Part shown: piece after piece, positions 44,127 through 53,295 of the stretch | Layout: each line of letters begins with the position of its first letter | Numbering within the stretch: position 1 is the first letter of the stretch | NCBI GenBank assembly: GCA_963589005.1 | Contig: CAVAJR010000006.1 | Span: forward strand, 1 to 64,000 | From: RGIG5612 sp963589005 | Lineage (GTDB): Bacteria; Bacillota; Clostridia; Lachnospirales; Lachnospiraceae | DNA length: 64,000 nucleotides | Direction: 5' to 3' | Translations under genes and position numbers: made by a program | The notes under the pieces: model-generated | What the model saw: only the letters and a program-made list of their open reading frames with translations | The model's database searches: none | Told to the model about the DNA's origin: nothing

Positions 44127-44997
44127 TGTTCTGCACCTGCTCTCTTATTTTCTCAATGCAAGTTTTAAGTTCAATTCCGCTATTTGTAATATTTATGTTA
44201 TTAGACTTAGACAAGATGGTGTTGGATTCCCGATTCATTTCCTGAGCAAGGAAATCAAGATTTCGTCCAACCTCTCCGCCTGCGTTAAGTATATCCCTCA
44301 TATGCTTGATATGGGTCTTTAACCTGACAAGCTCCTCGTCTACTGCAACCTTATCTGCATAGATGGTAACCTCTGCAGCAATTCTCGCATCATCAATTAA
44401 GCTGTTTTCCAGAAATTCCTTAACCTTTTCTTCGAGCTTGGAGCGGTATTCAGTAATTATCTGCGGCAAATATCCTTCAATATAATCAGTGATCCTGTCC
44501 ATGTCATCAAGTTTTTCGAGAATATTATTCTTAAGAGCCTCGCCTTCTTTTGTTCTTGATTCCTTAAATGAAGAAAATGCCTTTTCTAACACTTCAGACA
44601 AAACAACCCACAGCTCTTCTTCATCAGATTCCTGTTCCTCTAAAACCAGTACGTCCATACATTTTGCTATAATCGATGGTTTAATGTCCTCTGTTATGCC
44701 GATGTCCTGCTGAATCTGCAGATAATATTTGTAATATTCCTGCGCAAGAGATGCATTATAACGAAGAGACTTTTGTTCATCACACAGGTCTTCATATGAA
44801 ATAAAAAGGTCAACCTTGCCTCTGACTGCGTATTTTTTCAGAAGATTTCGAATATTGTTTTCAAATAAGTTGAATTTGCGCGGCATCTTGATATTTAGGT
44901 CTAAATATTTATGATTGACCGATTTTAGTTCAACTGTTAATTTTAGTTTTTCATTAATAAGTTCATAGCGGCCGAAGCCTGTCATACTGCTGATCAT
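44119..44997 (-). CDS. YicC-family endoribonuclease
   Basis: YicC/YloC proteins are endoribonucleases that affect small-RNA and stress responses. The start MISSMTGFGRYE and the paired domains are typical, with a conserved C-terminal end (GREVGRNLDFLAQEMNRE-like, here GGEVGRNLDFLAQEMNRE) and EIKxxIEKIREQVQNIE-like tail. I choose the ATG at 44997 because GGAAGGG precedes it, giving 292 residues as in homologues. The open frame extends 29 codons upstream without support. It is coupled to gmk by overlap. Confidence 0.93.
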   Translation of the reverse strand: MISSMTGFGRYELINEKLKLTVELKSVNHKYLDLNIKMPRKFNLFENNIRNLLKKYAVRGKVDLFISYEDLCDEQKSLRYNASLAQEYYKYYLQIQQDIGITEDIKPSIIAKCMDVLVLEEQESDEEELWVVLSEVLEKAFSSFKESRTKEGEALKNNILEKLDDMDRITDYIEGYLPQIITEYRSKLEEKVKEFLENSLIDDARIAAEVTIYADKVAVDEELVRLKTHIKHMRDILNAGGEVGRNLDFLAQEMNRESNTILSKSNNINITNSGIELKTCIEKIREQVQNIE

Positions 44998-45200
44998 AAT
45001 TACCCTTCCATTGTTATATTGTCTCTTTAAATGCATAAATATCTCTGTTAATGATTTGCTCGCTGCTGCCTGAGCTATGTCCATGCCTGTAACCGCAAAT
45101 GATATCTCAGTTCATCAGACTGCGCTGCGGCTTTTCGTCTGTACTGTCAAAAAACAAGTAAGTGATATGGTGCAATTAATTTAAACCCGCTATACAAGGT

Positions 45201-46703
45201 TTAATTAAAATAATAATCAAAAATCTGTTTTGTTATATTGGCTGCCGTAGTTCCTGCCGCGTCCGCATCCTCCAAGATAACGCAGACAGCCAGCTTCTGT
45301 TCATTGTTTTCAGCCCATCCAACGAACCAGGAATGGTCATATTCCTGATCATCAGAGCGTTCCTTCTGGGCAGTTCCTGTTTTGCCATAAGCAACAAAAT
45401 TACCGGGATACAGCACCTGTGCTGTACCGTCTGTTATAACTGCTCTTAAATATTCCTTAAGTGAAGCAGCTTCCTCTTCTGTAAATAAAGTCTTGTATTC
45501 CTCATTTCTGAACTGCTTAATCACCTCGCCATATGGATTTAGTACAGCAGATACTGTATGAGGTGTCATGCATATACCGTCATTTGCTATTGCGCTAATA
45601 ACCATAGCAAGATGCAGAGGTGAAACAAGTGTATTGCCCTGCCCTATTGCCGTTGCCATTATATCAAAATCCGTATCGCTGTCTGACAGAGAAAATCTGC
45701 TTTCGTAAGATGATAAATCTACAGGCAGTGCTGTGTCAAATAGTAATTTGGAGGTTGTTTCGCTGAATTTTTCCAGATTAAGTCCTGCACCGATCGTACC
45801 GAAGGCACAGTTGCATGAATTGGCAAATGCTGTACGAAGTGTTTCCGCTCCATGCGCTCCGCTGTAACAGGAAAGTGAAGTATCTCCGACTGTAATTTCA
45901 CCGGAACAATTATATGAAAAATCCTGAGCAGCTGTCGGATTTTCCAGACAATATTCATATAATGTAAATATTTTAAATGTTGACCCCGGTGTATATAATC
46001 CCTGGGTTGCACGGTTAAGAAGTACCGTACTGTCAGAAGTGGTTTCGGCGCCCTCTTCATCGCTGCCGGAGGAAACAATGGAATCCCATATTTCACTTAT
46101 AACATTAGGGTCAAAATCGGGCTTCGATACCAATGAATATATCTCCCCGGTATCCGGATTCATGCATATGGCTGCGCCATAATTACTGCCTAAGGCATCA
46201 TATACATAATTTTGCAGCCCTACATCAAGTGTCGTCAGAATATCATCACCGGAATTTTTCTCATTATTGAATTCGTTGGAGATTTTCTCAAACAAGCCCA
46301 GATGCGATGTAAGCAGATAATAATTATATGACGATTCAAGACCCAGCCGTCCGTTTGTAGAAAATCCAACAACATGTGCGAAGACATTGCTATATGGATA
46401 GATTCTGGTTTCTGTACCATCTTCATTAATTTCAGAATAAGCCAGCGCCGTTCCGTCTGATGCAAGAATGCTTCCTCTTTTTACTGTTTTAGTCAATGCA
46501 TCAGACCTTCTGTTATAGCTGCTGTTTATTACAGAGCTTGCCTGAAACGATAGAAAATAGGCAAAAAAGATTATAAGTGCAGCAAAGATCACAACAAAGA
46601 AGCCGAATACCTTCATGATATCCTGGTTAATTACTCTTCCTTTGTTGATCTTCTTTCGAACTCTATTTATTTTTCTTATATTTCTGTCAGAATTCATCAT
46701 CAT
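45201..46703 (-). CDS. PbpA-type class B penicillin-binding protein
   Basis: This transpeptidase of 500 residues has a basic cytoplasmic N-terminus, one membrane segment (about residues 30-52) and the motifs GSTFKIF (nucleophile Ser), SCNCAF and YGKTGTAQ. It lacks PASTA domains. The pairing with an upstream SEDS gene resembles the FtsW/RodA-PbpA pair of Actinobacteria and many Clostridia. Three consecutive ATG codons open the frame, within the overlap with the upstream gene (17 bases). It is the second SEDS-PBP pair in the window. Confidence 0.92.
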   Translation of the reverse strand: MMMNSDRNIRKINRVRKKINKGRVINQDIMKVFGFFVVIFAALIIFFAYFLSFQASSVINSSYNRRSDALTKTVKRGSILASDGTALAYSEINEDGTETRIYPYSNVFAHVVGFSTNGRLGLESSYNYYLLTSHLGLFEKISNEFNNEKNSGDDILTTLDVGLQNYVYDALGSNYGAAICMNPDTGEIYSLVSKPDFDPNVISEIWDSIVSSGSDEEGAETTSDSTVLLNRATQGLYTPGSTFKIFTLYEYCLENPTAAQDFSYNCSGEITVGDTSLSCYSGAHGAETLRTAFANSCNCAFGTIGAGLNLEKFSETTSKLLFDTALPVDLSSYESRFSLSDSDTDFDIMATAIGQGNTLVSPLHLAMVISAIANDGICMTPHTVSAVLNPYGEVIKQFRNEEYKTLFTEEEAASLKEYLRAVITDGTAQVLYPGNFVAYGKTGTAQKERSDDQEYDHSWFVGWAENNEQKLAVCVILEDADAAGTTAANITKQIFDYYFN

Positions 46704-48540
46704 CTATACTGTCAGGGTCAATCATTATTATGGTTCTCTTATTAGCTTCGTTTCCGGAAGTTTTGCCATGTAATCTGTCCCCTGCATCATCAATTGTACC
46801 CAGCTCTCTTACTTTTAAGCGGCCATTGTATTCGGCATTTCTATTAACATTCGTCCTGCTTGCGTCATGAGCATTATGCTGATCAATGGTATAAGCTGTT
46901 TGTTTGTGGCTTGTCCTTATGACAGCATTTTCCGTGTTCTTCGGATATTCATCATCGTCATCATACTCACTATCATAACTGCCGTCATAATATTCCTCTC
47001 CATAGTATTCCTCATCATCGTACGAAGCATCATTTTCAGAATCTGCATCATAACCGACATCGCCTTCTGGATACAGTTTTTCGTTTGAACCATGCTGTTC
47101 ATTGCGATGATAATAATTATATGCGTTTTCTTCCTGCTGCTCGTCATCTTCTGCCAGATCTTCATAACCGGCGAATTCTGAAATATCAGCTCCGGATGCA
47201 ACCATTTTTCTCTCATGCGCAACATCTGATTCCGATATAACATACAGGGACTGAATTATGCCAAGCATGATCATTGAGGCCAGAATTGAACTTCCTCCGC
47301 TGGAGATAAAAGGAAGCGTAACACCTGTAAGCGGTATGAATTTAAGAGCGCCTCCTATGGTAAGGAACACCTGGATGGCATAAGACACGCCCAGTCCAAA
47401 TGCCAGCAGCTTATAAAATGTAGACTCAATCCTTATTGCTACCCTGAATATCATTAAAGTAAAACATAGGCACAATAATATAAGGAATATTGCAAATATC
47501 GCTCCCAGCTCTTCTGAAATGGCAGATATTACCATATCCTTTGAAATAAGCGGTATTGATGTAGGACTTCCCTTAAAAAGCCCTGAGCCAAACCAGCCTC
47601 CGGTACCCACAGCAAATAATGACTGAGCGATCTGATATCCGTCACCTTCTATGTCTGCCCATGGATCCAGCCATGCAGACACACGCACCTGCACATGACT
47701 AAACATCTTATATGCAACAACTGCAGCAGCGGCAAATCCCGCTGTCCCGAGAAATATGTATCTGAACTTGCGTGTTGCAACATACAGCATCATCAAGTAT
47801 ATGACAAATAAAATAAATGCAGAACCCAGATCCTTACACATAACCTGAATGAGCACATGAATTGCCGCACATATAGCAGTTATAACGACATTTTTAAATG
47901 AATTAGATTTGTTAAATGCAGCTGCGACAAACAAAACAAATATTATTTTAACGAATTCCAACGGTTGGAATGAAAAAGGCCCCAGCTCAAGGGAAAGCTT
48001 AGCTCCTCTTGATACTGCCGAAAGAACAAATACCAGCATTAAAAGTCCCATGCCGACAATGCAGTAAATCCATGTAAGGTTCTTAAGAAAGGACATATGC
48101 TTGCAGAATATGCACAAAATAACAAAAATCACTGTGCCTGCCAGGATTATAAGAAATTGCTTAATTGAATTACTAAGCGAAAGTCGGGTCTGTATTATAA
48201 ATCCGATAGTCAGGAACATGCACATTACATTGTTTAATCCCGGATTCAGATGTACAACCCGGGGAATGAAGATCGTCATGAACATCAAATATGCCAGCTG
48301 GGCAATATAAAAGCTTACGACATACCAGATGTTCAGATCTGCATTATCCGTCAGAATATTCAGACATATAACAAAAAATGCCATGGCATGTATTGCAAGC
48401 ATAAGCACTCTTTGTAATGAAAATGTATTCGTTTTTGTTTCATCCGGAATATCTCTTTGTGCCATAAAAGACGCCAAAGTAAATGTTCCGAAGCAAATTA
48501 TTATAAGATATTTACATATTGTAAGAACAATATCAATCAT
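46687..48540 (-). CDS. FtsW/RodA/SpoVE-family SEDS protein with acidic tail
   Basis: The first 450 residues form about twelve membrane segments with SEDS motifs (GPFSFQPLEFVKI, QVMCKDLGSAF, PLTGVTLPFISSGGSS). About 165 more residues follow the last segment. This tail is rich in Asp, Glu and Tyr (for example DDEEYYGEEYYDG), then ends more basic; it is absent from ordinary FtsW. It is coupled to the PbpA-type gene by overlap and starts at the ruvB stop with AGGA seven bases upstream. The divisome or elongasome role is not decided by sequence. Confidence 0.9.
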   Translation of the reverse strand: MIDIVLTICKYLIIICFGTFTLASFMAQRDIPDETKTNTFSLQRVLMLAIHAMAFFVICLNILTDNADLNIWYVVSFYIAQLAYLMFMTIFIPRVVHLNPGLNNVMCMFLTIGFIIQTRLSLSNSIKQFLIILAGTVIFVILCIFCKHMSFLKNLTWIYCIVGMGLLMLVFVLSAVSRGAKLSLELGPFSFQPLEFVKIIFVLFVAAAFNKSNSFKNVVITAICAAIHVLIQVMCKDLGSAFILFVIYLMMLYVATRKFRYIFLGTAGFAAAAVVAYKMFSHVQVRVSAWLDPWADIEGDGYQIAQSLFAVGTGGWFGSGLFKGSPTSIPLISKDMVISAISEELGAIFAIFLILLCLCFTLMIFRVAIRIESTFYKLLAFGLGVSYAIQVFLTIGGALKFIPLTGVTLPFISSGGSSILASMIMLGIIQSLYVISESDVAHERKMVASGADISEFAGYEDLAEDDEQQEENAYNYYHRNEQHGSNEKLYPEGDVGYDADSENDASYDDEEYYGEEYYDGSYDSEYDDDDEYPKNTENAVIRTSHKQTAYTIDQHNAHDASRTNVNRNAEYNGRLKVRELGTIDDAGDRLHGKTSGNEANKRTIIMIDPDSIDDDEF

Positions 48541-49531
48541 TTGACAATCCTAAATGTGAATAAGCAAGATCTGTTGCCATTCGTCCTCTTGGTGTTCTGT
48601 TGATAAATCCGCATTTTACAAGATATGGTTCGTATACATCCTCTACAGTTCCGGGATCCTCACCAACAGCGGCTGACAGAGTATCAAGACCTACCGGGCC
48701 GCCCATGAATTTATTGATCATAGTTGTAAGTATCAGCCTGTCTGTAAGATCAAGTCCTCTGTTATCTATATCCAAAAGTCCCAGTGCTTCATCAACGATC
48801 TCGCCGGTAATATATCCGTTGTATTTAACCTGGGCATAATCCCTTACTCTTCTTAATATGCGATTGGCTATACGAGGCGTTCCTCTTGAGCAATTGCCTA
48901 TCTCAAGGGCTCCGCTCTCATCAATGTCAGCATTTAATTTTCTGGCGGAATTGGTGACTATCTGTGCCAATTCTTCAGGTTCGTAATACTCCATCCTATG
49001 GATAATTCCGAATCTGTCTCTTAAAGGAGCTGATAAAAGTCCTGCTCTGGTTGTAGCTCCTATCAATGTAAACGGTTCAACATTGATACGCCTTACTATA
49101 GTCTGTTCGCCATTTTCTATTACGGCATCAAATACAAAATCTTCCATAACAGAATATAAGGCTTCTTCCACAGGCTTACTGAGTCTGTGGATCTCGTCAA
49201 CAAACAGCACTCCGCCTGTAGGCAGCTGTTTAATGATCGCAAGTATCTCTCCGGGATATTCAATGGCAGGTCCTGAAACGATCTTCATTTTTCGGTTCAT
49301 TTCATTTGCAATGATCCCGGCTAATGTTGTTTTGCCCAGTCCCGGTGGTCCGTATAAGAGCACATGGTCAATCGGCTCGTTTCTGTCACTTGCCGCCTTT
49401 ATATATATTTTCAGGTTTTCCTTAATTCGCTTCTGGCCGATGTAGGTATCAAAGCTCTGAGGCCTTAAATTATTTTCAGTCTCATGTTCATCAGGCAATA
49501 TATTTGTATTTATCGGATTATCCTTGGCCAT
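48533..49531 (-). CDS. ruvB: Holliday junction helicase RuvB
   Basis: RuvB is the hexameric AAA+ motor that drives branch migration with RuvA. Walker A is GPPGLGKTTLA and Walker B is LFVDEIHR. The sensor-1 GATTRAG and the C-terminal winged helix (RTPRGRMATDLAYSHL) are intact. Length is 332. It lies seven bases after ruvA and overlaps the SEDS gene. No LexA box was found ahead of this group. Confidence 0.97.
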   Translation of the reverse strand: MAKDNPINTNILPDEHETENNLRPQSFDTYIGQKRIKENLKIYIKAASDRNEPIDHVLLYGPPGLGKTTLAGIIANEMNRKMKIVSGPAIEYPGEILAIIKQLPTGGVLFVDEIHRLSKPVEEALYSVMEDFVFDAVIENGEQTIVRRINVEPFTLIGATTRAGLLSAPLRDRFGIIHRMEYYEPEELAQIVTNSARKLNADIDESGALEIGNCSRGTPRIANRILRRVRDYAQVKYNGYITGEIVDEALGLLDIDNRGLDLTDRLILTTMINKFMGGPVGLDTLSAAVGEDPGTVEDVYEPYLVKCGFINRTPRGRMATDLAYSHLGLSND

Positions 49532-49538
49532 GCTTCAC

Positions 49539-50126
49539 CTATACATTTATATTCTTAAAAATCAGATCAATTATTGTATCTACATCTGCATCATCAGGAA
49601 TATCCGTCTTGGATATAGCCTTCATGCTCTGTGCTCTGGATATACCGGTTGACTGCACAAACATGATCGCAGTTTCGATATTATTATTAACGGCAGTAGA
49701 TGATCTGCCTGCAGAAATTGCAATTTCATTTTTGAACTTGCCCTTCAGATCAACTACAAGCTTCTGAGCAGTCTTCAGCCCTATCCCCTTTGATGTTGAA
49801 ATAAGCTTGGCATCTTCAGCTGCAATTGCCATTTTCAGCTCTTCTGTGCTTATATTTGATAAAATTCCGAGAGCTCCCTTAGGTCCCACTCCACTTACGG
49901 TAATTAGCTGCTTAAACATATACAGATCCTCACTGCTTAAGAATCCATACAGAGACATATCGTCCTCTTTTACAGCCATGTGCGTGTAAACAACAACTTC
50001 CATGCCTTCTGAAAGCTTGTATAAAGCCGAAGAAGGCATGGAAATATAAAATCCTATGTCATGACAGTCCAGAATGATATAACTGTCACCAACTAAATTA
50101 ATGATTCCTTTTATAAAACTTATCAT
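49539..50126 (-). CDS. ruvA: Holliday junction protein RuvA
   Basis: RuvA binds four-way junctions and loads RuvB. The opening MISFIKGIINLVGDSYIILD is the OB-fold domain. Helix-hairpin-helix motifs follow (VSGVGPKGALGILS and SKGIGLKTAQKLVVDLK-type). The C-terminal domain that contacts RuvB ends the 195-residue protein. I use the ATG at 50126, because the ten extra in-frame codons overlap tpiA and are not family-like. The ribosome site is weak, so translation may depend on tpiA. Confidence 0.95.
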   Translation of the reverse strand: MISFIKGIINLVGDSYIILDCHDIGFYISMPSSALYKLSEGMEVVVYTHMAVKEDDMSLYGFLSSEDLYMFKQLITVSGVGPKGALGILSNISTEELKMAIAAEDAKLISTSKGIGLKTAQKLVVDLKGKFKNEIAISAGRSSTAVNNNIETAIMFVQSTGISRAQSMKAISKTDIPDDADVDTIIDLIFKNINV

Positions 50127-50136
50127 ATTATACGAA

Positions 50137-50886
50137 TCATGCGTTGTAATGGACAATACGTCCGAAATCAGCCTTAAGGCTTGCTCCGCCTACAAGACCG
50201 CCATCAATATCCTCCATGTTGAACAGGTCATTGGCAGAATCACCGGTAACCGATCCGCCATACAGTATTCTGATTTCTCCTGCAGTTTCTGCACCATAGA
50301 TTTCAGAAATCGTATTACGGATATGGCGGCATACCTCTTCAGCCTGTTCCTTTGTAGCAACCTTGCCTGTTCCTATTGCCCAGATCGGTTCATATGCAAT
50401 AATAGCCTCCTTGGCCTGCTCTGCCGGAATATTTGCAAATGCATTCTTGATCTGGCCAGAAATCCATTCAAGCGTTATGCCTGATTCTCTCTGTTCAAGC
50501 GTCTCACCGCAGCATACAATAGGTATCAGCTCATTCTTAAAAGCCTGAATGATCTTCTTATTTACTGTCTCATCCGTTTCTGCAAAATACTGTCTGCGCT
50601 CAGAATGACCGATAATTACATATTCAACACCTGATTCATATAACATCTTAGCAGATATTTCTCCTGTATATGCACCCTTATCTTCAAAATGCATATTTTG
50701 TGCACCAACAGAAACACTGCTTCCTTTAAGCATTTCTATAGCAACCGGAATGTCGATGAAAGGAACGCACAATATAACATCTACATCATCGCTTTGAATC
50801 AAAGGTATAATCTCATTCAGTAATTCCTCTGCTTCATGCGGAGTTTTGTTCATTTTCCAATTTCCTGCAGCAATTTTTCTTCTCAT
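50137..50886 (-). CDS. tpiA: Triose-phosphate isomerase
   Basis: TpiA interconverts dihydroxyacetone phosphate and glyceraldehyde 3-phosphate. The catalytic Lys is in AAGNWKMNK, the His in IGHSERR and the Glu in AYEPIWAIGTG. Length is 249, standard. It follows pgk by 70 bases and has GAGG before its ATG. The dihydroxyacetone phosphate pool links it in principle to the methylglyoxal-synthase-like protein at 9.1 kb. Confidence 0.97.
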   Translation of the reverse strand: MRRKIAAGNWKMNKTPHEAEELLNEIIPLIQSDDVDVILCVPFIDIPVAIEMLKGSSVSVGAQNMHFEDKGAYTGEISAKMLYESGVEYVIIGHSERRQYFAETDETVNKKIIQAFKNELIPIVCCGETLEQRESGITLEWISGQIKNAFANIPAEQAKEAIIAYEPIWAIGTGKVATKEQAEEVCRHIRNTISEIYGAETAGEIRILYGGSVTGDSANDLFNMEDIDGGLVGGASLKADFGRIVHYNA

Positions 50887-50956
50887 TTTAATTTCCTCTA
50901 CTACAATTTATTTATATTTAAAACATGCAATGATAAAAGGTTATCATCTTGCTGAT

Positions 50957-52150
50957 TTATTTCTCTGCTATGACTGCAACTCCAGGCAGCTCCTTACCCT
51001 CAAGAAACTCCAGTGAAGCTCCGCCGCCTGTAGATATGTGAGTCATCTTATCACCATATCCCAACTGGTTAACAGCTGCAGCACTGTCACCGCCGCCGAT
51101 TATAGTTGTGGCATCAAGATCTGCCAGCGCAGCGGCAATTGCCTTCGTTCCTTCTGCAAAATTAGCAGTCTCGAACACACCCATAGGTCCATTCCATATA
51201 ACAGTCTTACCGTCCTTTATAGCATCTTTAAACAGTTCAATTGATTTAGGACCGATATCAAGACCCATCATATCATCAGGGATCTCATTTATATCACAAG
51301 CCTTGCACGGAACATCATTTGATATTTCAGATGCAATAATACAATCAACAGGAAGTAATAGCTTAACCTTCTTCTCAGCTGCCTTCTTAACCATATTGGA
51401 TGCATAATCAAGATAATCCTCTTCAACTAAAGACTTGCCTATCTTGCCGCCTGCCGCTTTAATAAAGGTATATGCCATTCCTCCGCCGATCAGAAGTACA
51501 TCTACCTTTTCCAGAAGATTATCAATAACTGAAATCTTGGAAGAAACCTTGGAACCGCCCAGAATTGCTGCGAACGGTCTGACAGGATTATCCACAGCAT
51601 TTCCGAGGAAATTTATTTCCTTTTCCATAAGATATCCTACAACAGCCACTGGCACATACGAAGTTACACCGGCAGTCGAGGAATGTGCTCTATGAGCTGT
51701 TCCGAAAGCATCATTAACATAAATATCTGCAAGCGAGGCCAGATCCTTAGAGAGATTCTCGCCATTTCTTTCTTCTTCAGGACGAAATCTTGTATTTTCA
51801 AGAAGAATAACCTCTCCATCCTTCATTGTCTGAACTGCTGCTCTTGCATTTGCACCAACTACTTCATTATCCTTGGCAAATACAACCTTCTGTCCTAAGA
51901 TTTCAGAAAGCCTCTCGGCTATAGGCGCCAGTGTTAAATCCTCCTTAACCTGTCCCTTAGGCTTGCCCATGTGAGAACAGAGAATAATTCTGCCTCCGTC
52001 ATTAACAAGCTTCTTTATGGTAGGAACAGCAGCCGTTATACGTGTATCGTCAGTGATCTTGCCGTCCTGAACAGGTACATTAAAGTCACATCTTACAAGG
52101 ACCTTCTTGCCTTTAACATTAATATCATCAATAGTTTTTTTGTTAAGCAT
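50957..52150 (-). CDS. pgk: Phosphoglycerate kinase
   Basis: Pgk transfers phosphate from 1,3-bisphosphoglycerate to ADP. The N-terminal substrate site (VRCDFNVP) and the C-terminal nucleotide loop (TIIGGGDSAAAV) are intact. Length is 397. It has a strong GGAGAGG site. The glyceraldehyde-3-phosphate dehydrogenase gene that often precedes pgk is missing; a GH25 lysozyme gene takes that place, 13 bases upstream. Confidence 0.97.
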   Translation of the reverse strand: MLNKKTIDDINVKGKKVLVRCDFNVPVQDGKITDDTRITAAVPTIKKLVNDGGRIILCSHMGKPKGQVKEDLTLAPIAERLSEILGQKVVFAKDNEVVGANARAAVQTMKDGEVILLENTRFRPEEERNGENLSKDLASLADIYVNDAFGTAHRAHSSTAGVTSYVPVAVVGYLMEKEINFLGNAVDNPVRPFAAILGGSKVSSKISVIDNLLEKVDVLLIGGGMAYTFIKAAGGKIGKSLVEEDYLDYASNMVKKAAEKKVKLLLPVDCIIASEISNDVPCKACDINEIPDDMMGLDIGPKSIELFKDAIKDGKTVIWNGPMGVFETANFAEGTKAIAAALADLDATTIIGGGDSAAAVNQLGYGDKMTHISTGGGASLEFLEGKELPGVAVIAEK

Positions 52151-52163
52151 ATCTTCTCCTCTC

Positions 52164-53018
52164 CTAATCTGCTGATTCAGAAACTCTTACATTCATATCA
52201 ACCCACATTTCAGTTCCGTCTACAGTTCCTTCACTGGAGTACTGCCACATATTAATGGCAAGATCCGTAGACAGTGTATCTGAATATTTTGCTAACCAAA
52301 TGTCATAATGTTTTATCTTGTCAAAATCAAGCTTATTGTTAAACCAGGTTTCATTGGCATATATGCCACCTCTGTATCCTGCTTCCTCGATCTTTTGGCA
52401 GAATGCAATAGCTACTTTAGTAAAATCTTCTGCAGTAAGCTCATCCGTTCTTGCGGTGTCGTATACTTCTTCCATATCTATATATACTGGCATCTCGATC
52501 TTATGTCCTGAAATATATTTCAAAACATACTCAGCCTCTTTCTCTGCCTCGTCCTCGCTGATGGCCTGGGTTACAAAGTATACCCCCACCTTAAGTCCAG
52601 CCTTCTGCGCAGCCTTAATATATTTTTCAAAGTTCTCATCCAGAAACAGTCCGCCTTCTGTATAACCCCGATATCCAAGACGAAGGATCACATATTCAAT
52701 TCCGTATTTTTTCACAGCTGCGAAGTCAATATCCTCGACCCATTGCGAAATATCAATTCCAACGCTGCTGGAATAACCGTCTCTGTTGTAATCCATAAAT
52801 CCTTTGTCATCAGTTTTCCAGTATGCATCTTCAAGTACAAGACCGGAATTAAAATTAACTGATGTGATTTCCTTAGCAGAACAAGACGATATAGAAATGA
52901 ATAAAATTAAGCCTAAAACAACAGTTGCAGCAATTGCTGCAATCCAAGGGTGCCTTACTATATAAAGCTTGATATTATCCAACACCTTTGTAAATAAGTT
53001 TCGCTTCATAGCTTGCAT
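52164..53018 (-). CDS. GH25 lysozyme, membrane-anchored
   Basis: Family 25 lysozymes cleave the MurNAc-GlcNAc bond of peptidoglycan. An N-terminal membrane segment (about residues 24-44) is followed by the GH25 barrel, with GIDISQWVEDIDF near its start and the catalytic Asp/Glu pair in YIDMEEV. The end of the barrel contains LAINMWQYSSEGTVDG. No separate wall-binding domain is present. Either ATG at 53018 or that at 53009 could start it. It is 13 bases ahead of pgk, an unusual neighbour. Confidence 0.92.
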   Translation of the reverse strand: MQAMKRNLFTKVLDNIKLYIVRHPWIAAIAATVVLGLILFISISSCSAKEITSVNFNSGLVLEDAYWKTDDKGFMDYNRDGYSSSVGIDISQWVEDIDFAAVKKYGIEYVILRLGYRGYTEGGLFLDENFEKYIKAAQKAGLKVGVYFVTQAISEDEAEKEAEYVLKYISGHKIEMPVYIDMEEVYDTARTDELTAEDFTKVAIAFCQKIEEAGYRGGIYANETWFNNKLDFDKIKHYDIWLAKYSDTLSTDLAINMWQYSSEGTVDGTEMWVDMNVRVSESAD

Positions 53019-53144
53019 TATAGCACTTAATAGTATTTCAGCAACACAAATCGCACTTCGCTTACATTATTAGGTCAATAGTGATTGTATATTTTTCCGA
53101 ACATGAATACTGCCAGATTGTATTTTATAAATACACAAAGAAAA

Positions 53145-53162
53145 ATGCTGCGTTTGCAGCAT
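53145..53162 (-). terminator. Terminator-like hairpin in the lysozyme/atoE gap
   Basis: ATGCTGC-N4-GCAGCAT is a 7-base perfect stem. Read on the minus strand it is followed by a run of T (TTTTTC). It lies upstream of the lysozyme start, so it could attenuate the lysozyme-pgk transcript or stop antisense transcripts. Confidence 0.4.
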
Positions 53163-53192
53163 GTGCACATTGCATAATTTATTAAAAAATTT

Positions 53193-53221
53193 TTGTTAAT
53201 AATATGTGCAATGTATATAAT
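53193..53221 (+). promoter_or_regulatory. Predicted promoter of the AtoE-type gene
   Basis: TTGTTA (53193-53198) is followed after 17 bases by a consensus TATAAT (53216-53221), 75 bases ahead of the chosen start codon. Confidence 0.65.
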
Positions 53222-53295
53222 AAAGTACAACATTTGTGTTCTTAAAGGTATATAATATAAACGATTTGGAACAATATACAGGGGAGGACGAATTT

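Noticed and set aside
49539..50156. LexA control of ruvAB
   Set aside because: I looked for a GAAC-N4-GTTC site ahead of tpiA and ruvA and found none; ruvA overlaps the reach of tpiA translation.
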